Part shown: positions 22,452 to 33,536 of the stretch, piece after piece | Layout: each line of letters opens with the position of its first letter | Numbering within the stretch: the stretch's first letter is position 1 | DNA from: Arthrinium phaeospermum | Taxonomy: Eukaryota > Ascomycota > Sordariomycetes > Amphisphaeriales > Apiosporaceae | Reading direction: 5' to 3' | DNA: 64,000 nucleotides | Assembly (NCBI GenBank): GCA_006503535.1 | Contig: QYRS01000004.1 | Coordinates: forward strand, 1,116,001-1,180,000 | Made by a program: the position numbers and the translations under genes | Notes under the pieces: generated by a model | The model's input: only the letters and a program-made list of their open reading frames with translations | Databases searched by the model: none | Told to the model about the DNA's origin: nothing

Positions 22452-23194
22452 ACCGGCCGGGGAAAGCCTGTGTGATTTGGTCTCCAGACGGCAAAGATGT
22501 GGTCGAGTTCCATGGCTGGGGAAAAGCCTGCCAGCCGCAAGGCCAGATCGGACGTATGAGCGACGAGCGCATGGCCAGAAGTCCCTTTGGACTGCTATTC
22601 TGCTCTGCCCAAGGTTTGGCAATAACTTTGAAGACAACGACGCCATACCGGTTCGTCAAGTGCCGATCAAGTCTGCCAAACTGGAGAGGAAGCATCGACG
22701 AGCTCGGCCAAAATGGATGGTGTTGGGACCCACCCACACACCTCTCGAGAGCATCGTATGTTCCTCCCCATAATAAATTTGCAGTTCACTGCAGAAGTCT
22801 CAACTTACACGGCCGTCTGAAACCCGGCGTAGTGGAATGTTAACATATTATTTAAAAGGAAACATTTATAATTCACTTATTATTATACTATCGTAATTAT
22901 TATTATAGTATGATTATATCGTTTTATTTATAAAATATAATCGGTAGTTAATTAAGGTTATAAGCCGCACCCTTTACCACCGACCTTTACCCGGTCCTCG
23001 AGCTAGGCCGTATCGAATTTGGCGAACTACCTTCTAGCTACCCTCTTGCCACACTATACACTATATTGTCCTAAGTCTAACCCGTGCTACCCTGTAGGTA
23101 TTACCATGTAGTTACTACCCTGTAGCTACACACCCTGCGAGGCGGCAACACGGGTGAATAGAAAAAATGAAGAGAAAAGCTCACATAGATGATC
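22452..23194. other. Intergenic with a small AT-rich island
   Basis: About 740 bp. Between roughly 22840 and 22965 the sequence switches to more than 80% A+T (TTATTATTATA-type runs), the same composition as the RIP-decayed block at 54.4-60.4 kb, so it is probably a small remnant of a RIP-mutated repeat. GC-normal sequence resumes at about 22970. No gene was seen. Confidence 0.45.
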
Positions 23195-23719
23195 TTACCA
23201 CGTATTCCAGCAGTGGCCGCCATAGAGCGACAGGCTCGAGGCGTACTTAACCCCCATAGCATCGAAAGAATCCTGCAGTTCCATGGCGGGCGGAAGCAGG
23301 CCATTGTACAGTCCGCACCCGACAAAGAGCCCCTTGAGCGCGAGCGTCGGGTCCTCCCGGGCCGATGTCCGGTAGGGCGCGACGGTGGCGGGCGAGGAAT
23401 AGCCGAAGTAGTCAAAGCGCGGGAGTGTTGCGTCTATGTCATAAAAGGTCGGTATGACGACGACGGTGAGCGGGATGTGGCCGGTCGCGATCAAGTTATC
23501 GAGAGGGGAGCTCGCGCGCGCCAGGTTCTCCCACTTGACGCCGTTGTCGTTGGTGCCGTGAGACAGGTACAGCAGCTGGTACCGCTTCTCTGCACCGGTA
23601 CGGGGAGACACACTTCGAGGGAGCCCTAGACGCATGCTGCCATAACGAGTGTTGTCCACAGTAGACTTGTCTGCCAGAAGAGGACGCAGTGGGTTATATG
23701 CTGGGTCAGGGTCACGCAC
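23195..23719 (-). pseudogene. Esterase-D-like (feruloyl-esterase type) remnant
   Basis: The frame matches bacterial/fungal putative esterases of the esterase D alpha/beta-hydrolase group. It has RYQLLYLSHGTNDNGVKWE (oxyanion/HG motif region), LTVVVIPTFYD (strand before the nucleophile elbow), then directly DYFGYSSPA, and later GLFVGCGLYNGLL and GGHCWNTW, the catalytic-His segment. About 60-70 residues that normally lie between the VVIP strand and the YFG..SPA segment, including the GxSxG serine nucleophile, are absent. No ATG opens the frame before 23635 and no signal peptide is present. GGTAAGATC at the end could be a splice donor to a last exon that I cannot find. I infer a gene dead by internal deletion and 5' loss. 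Confidence 0.55.
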
Positions 23720-24502
23720 GCCCAGCCCAGCCGGTCCTGAAGCACTTCGTCTCGGGACAAGAGGTCGGTACTTTCGGCGCTGCGCGAGCAGCCCCAGGCT
23801 TGGGCGTTCCCACCACTCGCTCAGCTCCCGCTCGTAGCAGTCCAGAGGTGTCCAGGCGGAGCTTTAGGAATCAAAGACGCTGCGATTTGTGATGGCCTCG
23901 TCCGGGCTGCGACCGCAATCTATGGCTGCCCAGGTTCAAGAAGACCCCGCAGGTTTGGGAAATCGCAGTAGTCGTCACAGAACAGAAAAGGAGGGCCGTT
24001 CTGAGACAGCAACGAGACTTGAACAGACGTGGCCATGCCCTTGGTGATGCATTTGGGGTGTACGTGCCCATCCTATTCGGAGGTGTCGAAGGAGATAGAT
24101 CCGTCTGTGGTTGGTAACACTCCATGCATGTTGATTGGCGGCATCTCGCTCCTGTTACTGATTGATGACCAGCTTAGCTGTGTACTATACTGGATATAAT
24201 ATACATTAGCAGGGTTGGTAAGTGTATAGTCTCTGGAGAGGTCAGTTCAGGAGAGTGGGAGCACTCATCAACAATCCATGGATTAGTTTCTCAGCACTGA
24301 CGAAGTAGGGCGAGTCTACCCGGAGACGAAATCTAGATTAGAACCATGGGTACTTGCCCTTGCGATCTTGGCCGTATAAACTCTGTGGTAGGCTTTCGGC
24401 CGCTTTTTCGTGGTCGTCGTTGAGTCAATAACAAGCATAGTGGATTGAAACTGACCCATTCAAACCGCACGAAAAAGGCGAGCCCGTCTTATACGAAGGG
24501 TG
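23720..24502. other. Intergenic
   Basis: About 780 bp upstream of the esterase remnant. Short frames on both strands, none convincing. No repeat or RNA gene was recognised. Confidence 0.4.
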
Positions 24503-24958
24503 ATGTCCTTTGCCACGACATCGTTGGCGTACCTATGCATAGCCGGCTCTCTGGACTCCCCGGATGTTGCCCAATAGGCGGGGTGCACCTTTGGCGTGCT
24601 GTTCCACGACTACCTACCCGACCCCTGCATCGACCACGACGTGTGCCAATACTGGCACCGAGACCGGGTCGGGGATCTGAAATGGCGCAAAAGCGAGGAA
24701 TCGGCGCAGCCCATTGCCACGTCCGAGTACCCCACCGCCTGGGCGCCGACGACAGTGTACTACTGCCACTGCTAGCACCCCTTCAACGGGTCCAGCCGCG
24801 CCCGTTCGCGCATGTCTCCGTTAGTCTTGGATACGCACCTAGACGCGAGCCATATCGCGTACTGCCTCAACATCATCATGAACCCACCGGAATATTTGCT
24901 GGCAATATTCATTTTCGCTTTTCAGCATCGATGTTATATCCAAGATCTGTCCCGCTAG
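24503..24958 (+). pseudogene. Possible unknown secreted-protein relic with two TAGs
   Basis: From ATG 24503 one frame reads MSFATTSLAYLCIAGSL (signal-peptide-like), then VLFHDYLPDPCIDHDVCQYW and TAWAPTTVYYCHC, and ends at 24958 with IIMNPPEYLLAIFIF. It is interrupted by TAG at about 24575 and about 24774. The first follows CCCAA and could instead be an intron acceptor (a donor-like GTACCT lies about 48 bp before it). The second follows CTGC. Six or more cysteines and the composition look protein-like, but I recognise no family. It could be a decayed gene or one with two very short introns. The overlapping frame on the same strand that is Pro/Arg-rich is likely a shadow. Confidence 0.3.
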
Positions 24959-26065
24959 ATTGACAGAACGGTGGCATTTATCCGAGAAGTGAAGAGTCAT
25001 GCCGAGAGATCAGTGTCGGGGTGAGACAGAAGAAGCCGAATTGAACTTGCCAAAATCAATCAACAGGATGTTCCATCATTCAATTGGACGTAAGCTGAAT
25101 ATACCGTTTCTCAAGGCACATTGTCCAATCGATGCTTCGTAGACATCGAGAAGTGTACTTGCTATGCGATGTGAGTCGCCATAGTACCTACACCTATTAC
25201 TGGAATTTAGCGATGCAAGTCGCTGTAATACAGTTGATTTTAGTGGTCGGAAGCTGTTTTTAGTGACTGGATCTCGTAGCAGCCACTAAAATTAGCAGAC
25301 CACTTTTAGCCTGCAGAGGGTCGTGAAACCAGCTGGCCTGTGCACACTCTTGCTCCCTAAAACCACGCGTTGTGGTGCCCACCGGCCTGTCCACCCCATG
25401 CTGAACATAGAGGGGCCCGGCCAGTAGCCCAGCCCGTAGCCAAGATCTAACTGCCGTCGCGATCAGGGCGAGACCCATGTCGGGTCTGACATCACTGCGA
25501 GCCCCCGGGACCCTCAAATAATCTTGTCGGCGACAGTTGGGTGACGCGGCAATGGGCATTCCCAGAAAGGTCGCTGGCCCTTTACGAAGTCCCCTTGGGT
25601 ATTGCCGATGGGGTTTCTTTGATTGCATTGGACTGCTGTTCCCCTCGAAGTGAAAGCCCCAAGCTCGACGATCCCTACCAAACTCCACTAAACTGACATT
25701 ATTCCGAAACCTTGGTGTCAACTGGCTGTTGTCGATCTCCTGAGACGCACCGTTGCAGCCCGGCGGTTCAGCCATATGATCTGGCCAATCTCCCAATTTG
25801 CCCATGTGCCCTCACGTTTGCCCTACTCTACTCCTTTCCTATCTGAGTATTCATCGACGACACGCCATTTAGCGATCGACTCTCATTCTTTTTCCCATCC
25901 ATTGATCTTTCCAACCTTCGATGCTAGATCGCCCTCTGCGCCGCCCTCGCACTTCCCACCATCTCCCGGCCGATTGAAGAACCAAGATCAACAAGAGCCA
26001 AAGCACAGGCCAAACAAAGATCAACAACAACCACAACCACCACAACTCCATTCCCCGACGACGAG
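24959..26065. other. Intergenic, promoter of the Mpv17-like gene
   Basis: About 1.1 kb. A perfect 10-bp inverted repeat (ATTTTAGTGG at 25237-25246, CCACTAAAAT at 25283-25292) sits in an imperfectly self-complementary stretch, possibly a remnant of a small inverted-repeat element. A 181-codon minus-strand frame at 25260-25805 has no coding character. From 25800 the sequence is CT/CA-rich, typical for the leader of the gene at 26066. Confidence 0.4.
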
Positions 26066-26695
26066 ATGCCTTCCCCCATGGTGAAAGCGACGCTGGCCGC
26101 GGCCGCGCTGTCCAGCACGTCCAACGTCCTGGCCCAGTTCCTCGAGGCCTACAACGCCCAGAAGCCCTTCGCCTTCGACCACCTGCAGTTCCTGCGCTTC
26201 GTCATCCTGACGCTCCTGACCTGCCCGCCCAACTACGTCTGGCAGCAGTTCCTCGAGCGCAGCTTCCCCGCCTACGAGCGCCGCGCGGCGCCCACCGACA
26301 TCGAGAAGAACCAGCACGAGATGGAGAAGATGTCGGAGAGCAACGGGTCGTCGGTGGGCGTCGGGCAGAGCGGCGGCGCCGAGCCGGCGAAGCCCAAGCT
26401 CAACATCCAGAACACCATGGCCAAGTGGTTCATCGACTGCATGACGCTGGGCGCCGTCATGAACACGGTCGCCTTCTTCATCCTGATGGGCTTCCTCAAG
26501 GGCCAGGGGCTGGGCCAGATCGGCTACAACATCCGCAACGAGACCATCCCGCTGATCGTCGCGGGGTACAAGATCTGGCCGTTTGCCAGCATCATTAGCT
26601 TCGCCTGCATCCCGGTTGAGAAGCGCATCGTCTTCCTGAACTTCGTCGGGCTGCTCTGGGGAATCTACATGAGCCTGGTGGCCGCCCGAGTCTAA
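26066..26695 (+). CDS. Mpv17/PMP22-family membrane protein
   Basis: A single exon of 209 codons from ATG 26066. The protein has the Mpv17/PMP22 layout. An N-terminal segment covers the first membrane helices (FDHLQFLRFVILTLLTCPPN, then YVWQQFLERSFPAYE). A hydrophilic, Gly/Ser-rich loop (about residues 75-115) follows. KWFIDCMTLGAVMNTVAFF introduces further helices, and the diagnostic C-terminal signature contains IWPFASIISF, then the VEKRIVFLNFVGLLWGIYMS block. Members sit in the peroxisomal or mitochondrial inner membrane and are linked to channel activity and organelle homeostasis (Sym1, Mpv17, PXMP2, Woronin sorting complex WSC). Which organelle applies here cannot be read from the sequence. 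Translation starts in good context after an A/C-rich leader. Confidence 0.85.
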   Translation: MPSPMVKATLAAAALSSTSNVLAQFLEAYNAQKPFAFDHLQFLRFVILTLLTCPPNYVWQQFLERSFPAYERRAAPTDIEKNQHEMEKMSESNGSSVGVGQSGGAEPAKPKLNIQNTMAKWFIDCMTLGAVMNTVAFFILMGFLKGQGLGQIGYNIRNETIPLIVAGYKIWPFASIISFACIPVEKRIVFLNFVGLLWGIYMSLVAARV

Positions 26696-27440
26696 AAAAA
26701 GAGGGAAAGCTGGGGGGATCGGCACAATTTGGCGTTGGATTGGGTTTTAGTGGAGTGGGTAATTTAACGGCCGGATTTTGGGATTCTGATCTACCTAACG
26801 TGGTCAGCGCGCCGTCCGTCTTCTTCCAGGTGTTGAAGACTGGCGATGATATATCCAATGTTTTGGCGATCTAGAGTAAATCTACAAGATTTGCAGCTGC
26901 GACAGCCGATGCGAGATCTTACAACTTCCAACCTTTGATGGGATAGATCTGGTTGAGGGTCGCTCCGGTAAAATAGGCGACTCTCGGGCCAACTCCATAT
27001 ATATTGAATATCAACACAGGTCAGACCATTGCTAGTTTTGTCATGACGGGAGCCGGGTCGATTGGTTGTGACAGCACTGGTGACACGGGGTGCGTAATGT
27101 GTAGAACGTCAGGAGGTCTACCAATCTGTGTTTCGTTCGTGCGCCTTTGGTGCTGAGAGTCCCCATCTGGCTCATCTGATGCTGTATTCACTTGCCTGGA
27201 TTTGGTGTATTCACACTATCGCAAGTGAATCCTGCAGCTTGCACTTGATCGTTATCTGTATAAATGCCTGCTGCTTTCTGGTTCAACTGGCATCGCGATC
27301 TTTTCTCTCTACACCTTCTCCTATCTCTCGACATTCCTTCCTCGATCCCCTTACCAACAGCTTGACTGCAAGGACCGGTCAATTCCACCCCAATTTAAGA
27401 TCCTTAACATTCCACCAGCAGTTTGTCCATCGACGCCGAC
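26696..27440. other. Intergenic
   Basis: About 745 bp holding the 3' flank of the Mpv17-like gene and the promoter of the secreted-protein gene, with a CT-rich leader from about 27300. No other element recognised. Confidence 0.45.
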
Positions 27441-28752
27441 ATGGAACCCCTACTCTTGCTGTCCCTCATCCTGGGTCTCATCGCACAAGCGATGGCCACC
27501 TTGGATGGTAACGTCATTCCTTCCCGCGTACAGACGACGCAGGACAACTTTGCTGCCTCCCCGCTAGACATGAACAGTCTGCCCAAGATGGTCCAGAAGC
27601 GTGCCGAGCCTCCTCCCAACGGCATTTCCACTCCCTTCACGATGGGCACTGCGACCTTTTTCTACACCCTGGATAACGGCACAGTGTTCAACTACACTGG
27701 AGAGCCGCGTGTAAGTGTCGGGTCCTTGATATCGGAACCCCTCTTCCAAAACAAGATCGTGGTGGGACAAGTTATCTAATCAGTGTGCATGGTACGAACA
27801 ACACAGGACTTCGAGCTCCAACTCAAGAAACACATGCCCGCCTACCAGATTAAGCAGCTCGATTGCCACACCGGCGCAGTACCACCCCCCAAGCGCTTCG
27901 TGGGCCCCCGACACGAGGGCGACGAGGGCCGCGGCACCCCTGCTGACGATGCTGGTGATGGTGCCGCACGGCCGCAACTGGAAAAGCGAAAAAAGGATAT
28001 ACCCAGGTCGAATGGCCTTTCACCTGGCGTAAGTTCTTCGATCAATCAAAAACGTACACGCGACCAGACGTGGGACAAGTGGGACATCAAAAAAGATTTT
28101 AGAACTGACAACGACGGCGATTTAGGGTAATCTCGTAAACTGCCTTGATGACCTGGGCGCGGTGACCGACTCGGTCGAGTGCCTGATCCGGGATCTGGTT
28201 GCCGATGACAAGAACAAGAGCCCGACCAGTATGTTCAAAAACGCCCCTCACAGACACACTCTCGTTGCTCCCTTATTTCTGAAATCCGACTGCCCTCCGT
28301 TGCGGACCAAGCTCCAACTGACACACCACAGCCGTCCGCGTCATGAACGGACAATGTGCCCGCATCCGCTGCACCGACGACGACGCCAGTCTCTAGTAAG
28401 TCTACCTCCTTCCCTCCCATTTCGCGCACCAACACCACAGCCGACGACACAAGAAGCTAACCGGGGTCCGTCATTCACCCACAACCACAGCTGGTGTAAC
28501 CACTCCCACCACCCCAAGCGCGTGGCCCTCAGCACCTTCTCCGTTCCGGTGGCCGACATCAACGCCAAGTGCGGCGGCGGGCAAGACAACGACGGCCGCG
28601 GTAGCGTCCAGGGCAACGCCTGGAACGATTACAACCATACCATGGCTGACTCGCGCGTTTACGTGGGCATGTGCCCCTGCACCCTCAAGTCGTCCGAATG
28701 CGGACAGAACATGGGATTTATCGGCCCGGGGTTCACGACCGACACAACTTGA
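27441..28752 (+). CDS. Five-exon secreted cysteine-containing protein
   Basis: Exons 27441-27710, 27807-28028, 28126-28228, 28332-28395 and 28491-28752, with canonical GT..AG introns and consistent phases, give 306 residues. Residues 1-19 are a signal peptide (MEPLLLLSLILGLIAQAMA). The first part holds NYTGEP and a Lys-Arg site (QKR), the second a low-complexity acidic/Pro stretch ending in LEKR (possible kexin sites). The C-terminal half is compact and Cys-rich: NCLDDLG, CLIRDLV, GQCARIRC, SLYWCNHS, DINAKCGGG, WNDYNHTMADSRVY, MCPCTL, ECGQNMGFIGPGF. It resembles uncharacterised secreted proteins of plant-associated ascomycetes; I cannot name a domain. The gene is tail-to-tail with the UstYa-like gene. 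The third acceptor (TTTAG before GGTAAT) is the least certain junction. Confidence 0.72.
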
Positions 28753-29015
28753 GTCGATTTCTACAGGAACGGTCGATGGTTATTATAGGAGGTTGCTAGG
28801 CGGTGTGCGATACGAAGCGGATGACGGATTGGGATTGGGACTTTTACGGAAACGGCATAGCCTAGAAGAGAGCTTTCGCGCTGAATGCACCGGATCAAGG
28901 ACATTTTGGCATTCTCTATCATGGCTATTTCTTACGTGAGATGGCGAAACTCAACTTGATTGGCCAGGGTGTGAACTTCACTGCAACGAGAGTGAGCGGA
29001 ATGTTCGTTCGACAG

Positions 29016-30229
29016 CTATGATGCAGGACTAAGACAGTACTCCTTGCCCCCCAAGCCAGTCAAGTTGGCCACCGGGAAAAGCCCGTTCTCGCTCCAAACC
29101 GTATCATTCGTGATCTGCGGCAAGCCCGCCGGGGCCTCCCTCTCCAACGCTCCCTCCGGCTTCTTAATGTTCTTCCACTAACAAGCGGCATTCCAAAATC
29201 AGTACATGCAGCTATGAAATGGGAGATGGACAGTAGACAGAAGATGGCGGGGTGGGCTATGTAAACGTACCAACTCATTATGCCGCGGATCCTTCCGCCT
29301 CTCCGCCCACTCCAGCAGATACTCAAAGTCCACACAAGTCTTGCGCACCGCGAAATCCGCATACGGCTTCTCCTGCCCCTCGCGCCAGTTGAAGACGAAC
29401 GGCTCGAGGTCGGCGTGGCACATGAGGTGCTGCCTTAGCACGTCGACGCAATGGTCCAGGTGCCGCGCGAAGACGGCCGGCGGCGCGAACCCGTAGCCCC
29501 GGCTGCCCCAGTAGTAGTCGTACGTGGTGACAAGCCCTTTCCGCACGGCGTTGAGGCAGTGCAGCAGGTGGAAGGCCTCGAGGCCCATCAGCTTCGGCTT
29601 GTCGGCGGGGAAACCCCACGAGGGCGGGGCGTCGACGGCGTAGGAGGCATCCTTGCCGAGACGCGTCACGTCGGCGGACGAAATGGGGTACACCCCGTCC
29701 GCGGTCGCGATCCGGGTCCAGGCGGCGTCGACTTCGGGGCTGGGGGCGAGGCGGTAGATGTGGGAGGGGTCTGAGGCGTTGGGGGCGGTGGAGTGGTCGG
29801 CGTACTTGGTGACGAAGGGGATGGTCGTCATGTCGTACAGAGGGGCTATGATGCAGGGGGGAGTCAGCATATTTAGTATGCTAGTGACACAGCAACAACG
29901 ACGAGTCGTCAAGCTCAGCATTGGGGCTGTCAGAGCGAAGAGTGATACTTACAGAACGACGGGCGAAATCTGGGGGCATTGCTGCCTCTCCTTTCATACC
30001 ATATCGTACATTGGATGGTGATCAGAACCGTCGCGGCAGCGAAGAAGGCTAGCAGGACAGTGCCAGCAGTGTTGCAGCGAACTTGGGGGATCCAAGCGGA
30101 CTGGCGGTGTCTTACATGCCCTCTTTTATTTTCGTGCAGGAGATTCTCGTTGCTTTCCGTCTCGTAAAGGTCTGCCGCCTCTTCGTCCTCGACGGGCGTG
30201 TATTCTTTCGATTTGGGAAGGCCAAGCAT
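29016..30229 (-). CDS. UstYa-like (DUF3328) oxidase
   Basis: Exons 29953-30229, 29271-29845 and 29016-29177, introns of 107 and 93 bp with GT..AG ends, give 337 residues. Residues 1-53 are cytosolic, residues 54-77 (AGTVLLAFFAAATVLITIQC) form one membrane helix, and the rest is a lumenal domain. It carries both diagnostic HxxHC motifs of the DUF3328/UstYa family: HLLHC at 185-189 and HLDHC at 221-225. The family contains copper-dependent oxidases that cyclise or hydroxylate ribosomal peptides (ustiloxin, cyclochlorotine, asperipin pathways) but also occurs outside such clusters. A short secreted-peptide gene (31027-31217) and a secreted protein with Lys-Arg sites lie on either side, so a peptide substrate nearby is possible but not shown. 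Start at ATG 30229, first in frame before the membrane segment. Confidence 0.8.
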
Positions 30230-31026
30230 CGTGAGTTGGCTTGGACACTGACAATACAATCTCTGGCTTATAGACCTGCACCGAGAATTTGATAGACTTC
30301 GAGTTCGCAATGAGAAAGAGAGATATCAGAACACGAGGGACCAAGAGTCTACCCCAGAAATCCCGGAGGCCATGTCGGCCGAAAACAGTTCCCGAAGGAT
30401 TCGACCCGATAGAGGGGTTGAAGGGAGATCACTGATCCTGTGACACGGTAGGAGACCAGTCACCGTCGCAGAACCTGAGTTGGCGTTGCTCTTCTTGCCG
30501 CCTTCACCCTCCCGCTGCAGATGGTTCTGCAGGAAGCCCAACCAACAGGCCCCCAAACATCAGCACTAGCCGCGTGAAGCTTGTTCCCGATGCCAATATC
30601 TCTGAACTCCGCTTCCTTCGGTCAGCAGTAAAGTCTGACATCTTACGCGTGGTGCATTGGTTATCACTCCGGATGCTGCCCTGCTTATTCCTCCGATTCG
30701 GTCCACCCATCCGAGTCTAGGACTTTGTTATCACATCGTCTCCGGTCTTGATATGCGGGGTGCGTTTACAGGAATCCTTCCGATAACGGCGGATATTGTG
30801 TATCATGAGAAGTTGTTCGGGATGTCTGTTTGAGCTTTGCTTGGAGCTTGGTTGATCTGTACCCGAGGGTCGGGCTTCACAAACGTGTATAAAAAGGGGG
30901 CGTTTTCCCCAGTCTTGCCGGATGGATCCAACACATCTCCAAGACCATCCACTTACAACCCCTATACTCAAGCAATCAACACGATATAACTATCCAAAGT
31001 CCATTTGCCACACCCCCGAAGCCAAC
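30230..31026. other. Divergent intergenic region
   Basis: About 800 bp between the UstYa-like gene (minus) and the small peptide gene (plus). No convincing coding frame. It contains a strong TATA box near the right end (listed separately). Confidence 0.45.
30888..30895 (+). promoter_or_regulatory. TATA box of small secreted-peptide gene
   Basis: TATAAAAA followed by a G-run lies 139 bp before the ATG at 31027, with a CA/AC-rich leader in between. It is one of the best core promoters in the window and is part of the support for the short gene downstream. Confidence 0.55.
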
Positions 31027-31217
31027 ATGAACTTCCAGTCCATCCTTGCCGTCCTGGCTATTACTGTCTCGGCTGTCGTAGCTGCTCCAGGTAAGACGGA
31101 AGCCCCTTATTGCCGTGAAATCCTACCAAAATCTTACAAAAATATGTTTCATCAGTCGATGCCCAGGAATGGAACAATGTCCAGTGCTGCGACATCGGGG
31201 AAGCGGAGAAGGTCTAA
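31027..31217 (+). CDS. Small secreted peptide (41 residues)
   Basis: Exons 31027-31090 and 31156-31217, joined over a 65-bp intron (GTAAGA..TCAG, Val codon split G|TC), encode 41 residues. Residues 1-20 are a textbook signal peptide (MNFQSILAVLAITVSAVVAA). The mature peptide of about 20 residues begins PVDAQEWNN and holds one vicinal Cys pair. If the intron is retained, the frame continues for 67 residues and ends in a dibasic GKRRRSK stretch. Support comes from a strong TATA box, a good leader, the signal peptide and well-formed splice sites. Against it stand the very short product and the lack of a known family. It might be a peptide effector or a precursor for modification by the neighbouring UstYa-like enzyme, although no repeated core between Kex2 sites is present. 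Confidence 0.5.
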
Positions 31218-31559
31218 AGCTTTACAGTGACTGTGTGACGGGCCTTGATATCTCAGTTTACCAGTGGATCAGGGGGTGGGGGTGGTTTGACGCCTGGGTG
31301 TCAGTCATTGTTGTAGTGCATAACTCTCGTTCAATGTCTATGACTACTCTCCAGCATAAATCAGATACTTGGATGTGATCTAAGCTGCCCTTTCGGTCAT
31401 TCTACTCGTGTGGTTTCTGTGATGTGTTGTGCCATGTCTCTCAGTACGCCCCCTCCGATAAATTGCAGTCTAAATTGAGCATTGCTTCGTCGGAAATGGG
31501 TCAACTCAAAACATACCATCATGCCCAGTATGTGTGTCCATGAAAATTACATCCAAATG
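31218..31559. other. Intergenic, converging 3' ends
   Basis: About 340 bp between the peptide gene and the stop of the DUF3632 gene. No coding frame with support; it is the shared 3' flank. Confidence 0.45.
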
Positions 31560-32714
31560 TTAGTAGCCGCATACTTCACATTTAGCCTTGGGCTTATTCG
31601 ATGAACCTTCCACTGGCTTATCCGAAGTATCAGCCTTCGGCTCGTCTGATGGCTCTTCCAAGGACTCCTGCGAAGGCTTTTCCGAAGGCTCTTCCGATGT
31701 AACCGATGCTGAGATGTGTCCTGCACCTCCCTCCACTGTTTTCATGTATCTTGCTGCTTCGAGGGCCGCCTTCCGTGTCTCCTCTGTCAAGCCCGAGTCA
31801 ATGTTTCCAAGCAACTCGAACCACTCGATCCAGAAGCCCCAGCGCTGCAGACACATTGCCGACGGTCCCTTGTAGAGCGGGCCGTTCTCAGATTGCCACG
31901 CTGATCTGATCACTGAGCCATCCTTGTTGTTCCCGTGGTTTTCCAGTGCCCATGCGAGCATCTGTCCGGCGCAGCGCTGCATCCACTCGCAGGCAATTTG
32001 CACTCGACACTCCTCCAGACCCGGGTGGTTCAAGGTGCTGATATCCTCTTCCAACGCCCGATTCATTGCGTCCATGACCTGATAGGATGGTTCAAAGATC
32101 TCTGCTTCGGTCAAACGAGCATAGAAGCTGTTCACTTTTCGCCATCCGACCAGGTCGCCTGGTAGAATCCCATTTTCCTCGGGAAGTATGTGGGTTGAAT
32201 CTATTGTTTGGCTTATTAGGCGGATCGCATGTGATTCCAGCAGGAGTCCATCATACCTTCGAAGTCCCAGTAAATGTGCATGGAAAGCTGGGGCTTATAG
32301 TCCCGGAAATCTCCTACGACCTGGTGATAATTGTGTCAGTCCATGGCTGCCCGATAGTCACGACGGGTGTTGCTGGGCACGGACAGTGTTGATACTCAAA
32401 AGGTTCTTGGGCTGTTGCTCCAGGGCCTTGAGGATGTCAATTAGGTAGCCTTGCACTTCGTCCGAGACATCGTAGCTCGAAGCGATGGAGACCACCATGA
32501 TCCACACATCCGACACGTACGTGTTAAACTCTATCTCCTCTTCCAATGGAGGACACTTGGCGTCAAGTTGCCGGGCAGCTTCGACTATAGCCTCTGGTGA
32601 AGCGGGGATCCGCATGGCGAGGCCCAAGATGTCAAGCACAGCGCGTTCTTGCTCAGAAAAGCCCTGCCCCTTCATACCTTGGAGGCTATAGAGGTCGATG
32701 TCGCTTGACGTCAT
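31560..32714 (-). CDS. DUF3632 family protein
   Basis: Exons 32385-32714, 32257-32320 and 31560-32200, with introns of 64 and 56 bp, give 344 residues. The first donor is the weaker GTCCGT but keeps phase and is followed by a CTGAC branch site. The order fits the fungus-specific DUF3632 family: an N-terminal helical part, VVGDFRDYKPQLS and IYWDFE, WRKVNSFYARLTEAEIF (the W.N.F.A.L core), ACEWMQRCAGQMLAWAL, then GPLYKGPSAMCLQRWGFWIE near the end. The C-terminal 50 residues are Glu/Ser/Pro repeats (EEPSEKPSQESLEEPSDEPK) and end in CEVCGY. The biochemical role of the family is unknown. No signal peptide, so probably cytosolic or nuclear. Start at ATG 32714. Confidence 0.72.
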
Positions 32715-33536
32715 TTTGCTTCCGTATGATTTTGTGATGGTGACAAGAAGGGGTTATGGGATACCAGACAGGGGTTTGACAGGAGAGGGAAATAGAGGAG
32801 TTGCACCATTCCTTTGGTCAGTTGCGAGTATAAAAGATGGATACGATATGAAGGCGAAGGGGCGAAGCTGAGGCGCACCTGGGAGATGGAAGCTGGAACG
32901 AGCGAGAAAATCGGGAAGATGATTGGCTGTTTGTTTCCAGGCGTCTAATTGCACCCATGGTGTTTACCATAAAGTCAACCTGAGGAACCCCCACTTTGCC
33001 TCTTTTCAAGGCACGTGCTCGCAATTGACTGTCTGCCTGTTCTTTGTTAAACTGCCGTTTGCGCTCATACCGTCATGGCCAGGAGGAGCTGCTAATAACT
33101 GCTTATTTCTTGAGCATTTCTCATGTGCCTGGGGAATACCAGTTCGACAACCATACTGAAAGACGCTTAGGCAGCATCATCTGGAGCATACCAGACATCT
33201 AGTCCAGGACATGGACTTTGATCCAGCGGCGCCACTTCAGTTCCAGCAACTCCTGTCTTACAACTGGCAGGTAATAGTGTTTTACAGACAGACAAGTCGC
33301 ATCCATGACTTTCATGAAAGTGAAAGAAAGTAATATATGTATTTGGATATACCAGTAGTGCTATAATATAAATACTTGGGATCTGCTTGCTCTACACAAG
33401 CCGTCAATTTCTTAACAATATCCTCAACTTTGTTCAACCTCAGACTTTTCGCTCTTGACTCCGCTAATTTGCACTACTCTCAGACTTGGTAGAAGTCAGT
33501 CGCGCCGGATACAATTTTGTTCACAACCCAGACAAC
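32715..33536. other. Divergent intergenic region with TATA-like element
   Basis: About 820 bp. Short frames only. A TATA-like TATAATATAAATA lies at 33362-33374, 163 bp before the ATG at 33537, with a C/T/A-rich leader after it. The left part should hold the promoter of the DUF3632 gene. Confidence 0.45.

Noticed and set aside
25260..25805. 181-codon minus-strand frame
   Set aside because: No codon bias, no known domain, and it overlaps the promoter region of the Mpv17-like gene.
26021..26725. 234-codon minus-strand frame
   Set aside because: Shadow of the Mpv17-like gene (Asp/Glu/Leu/Val-rich antisense).
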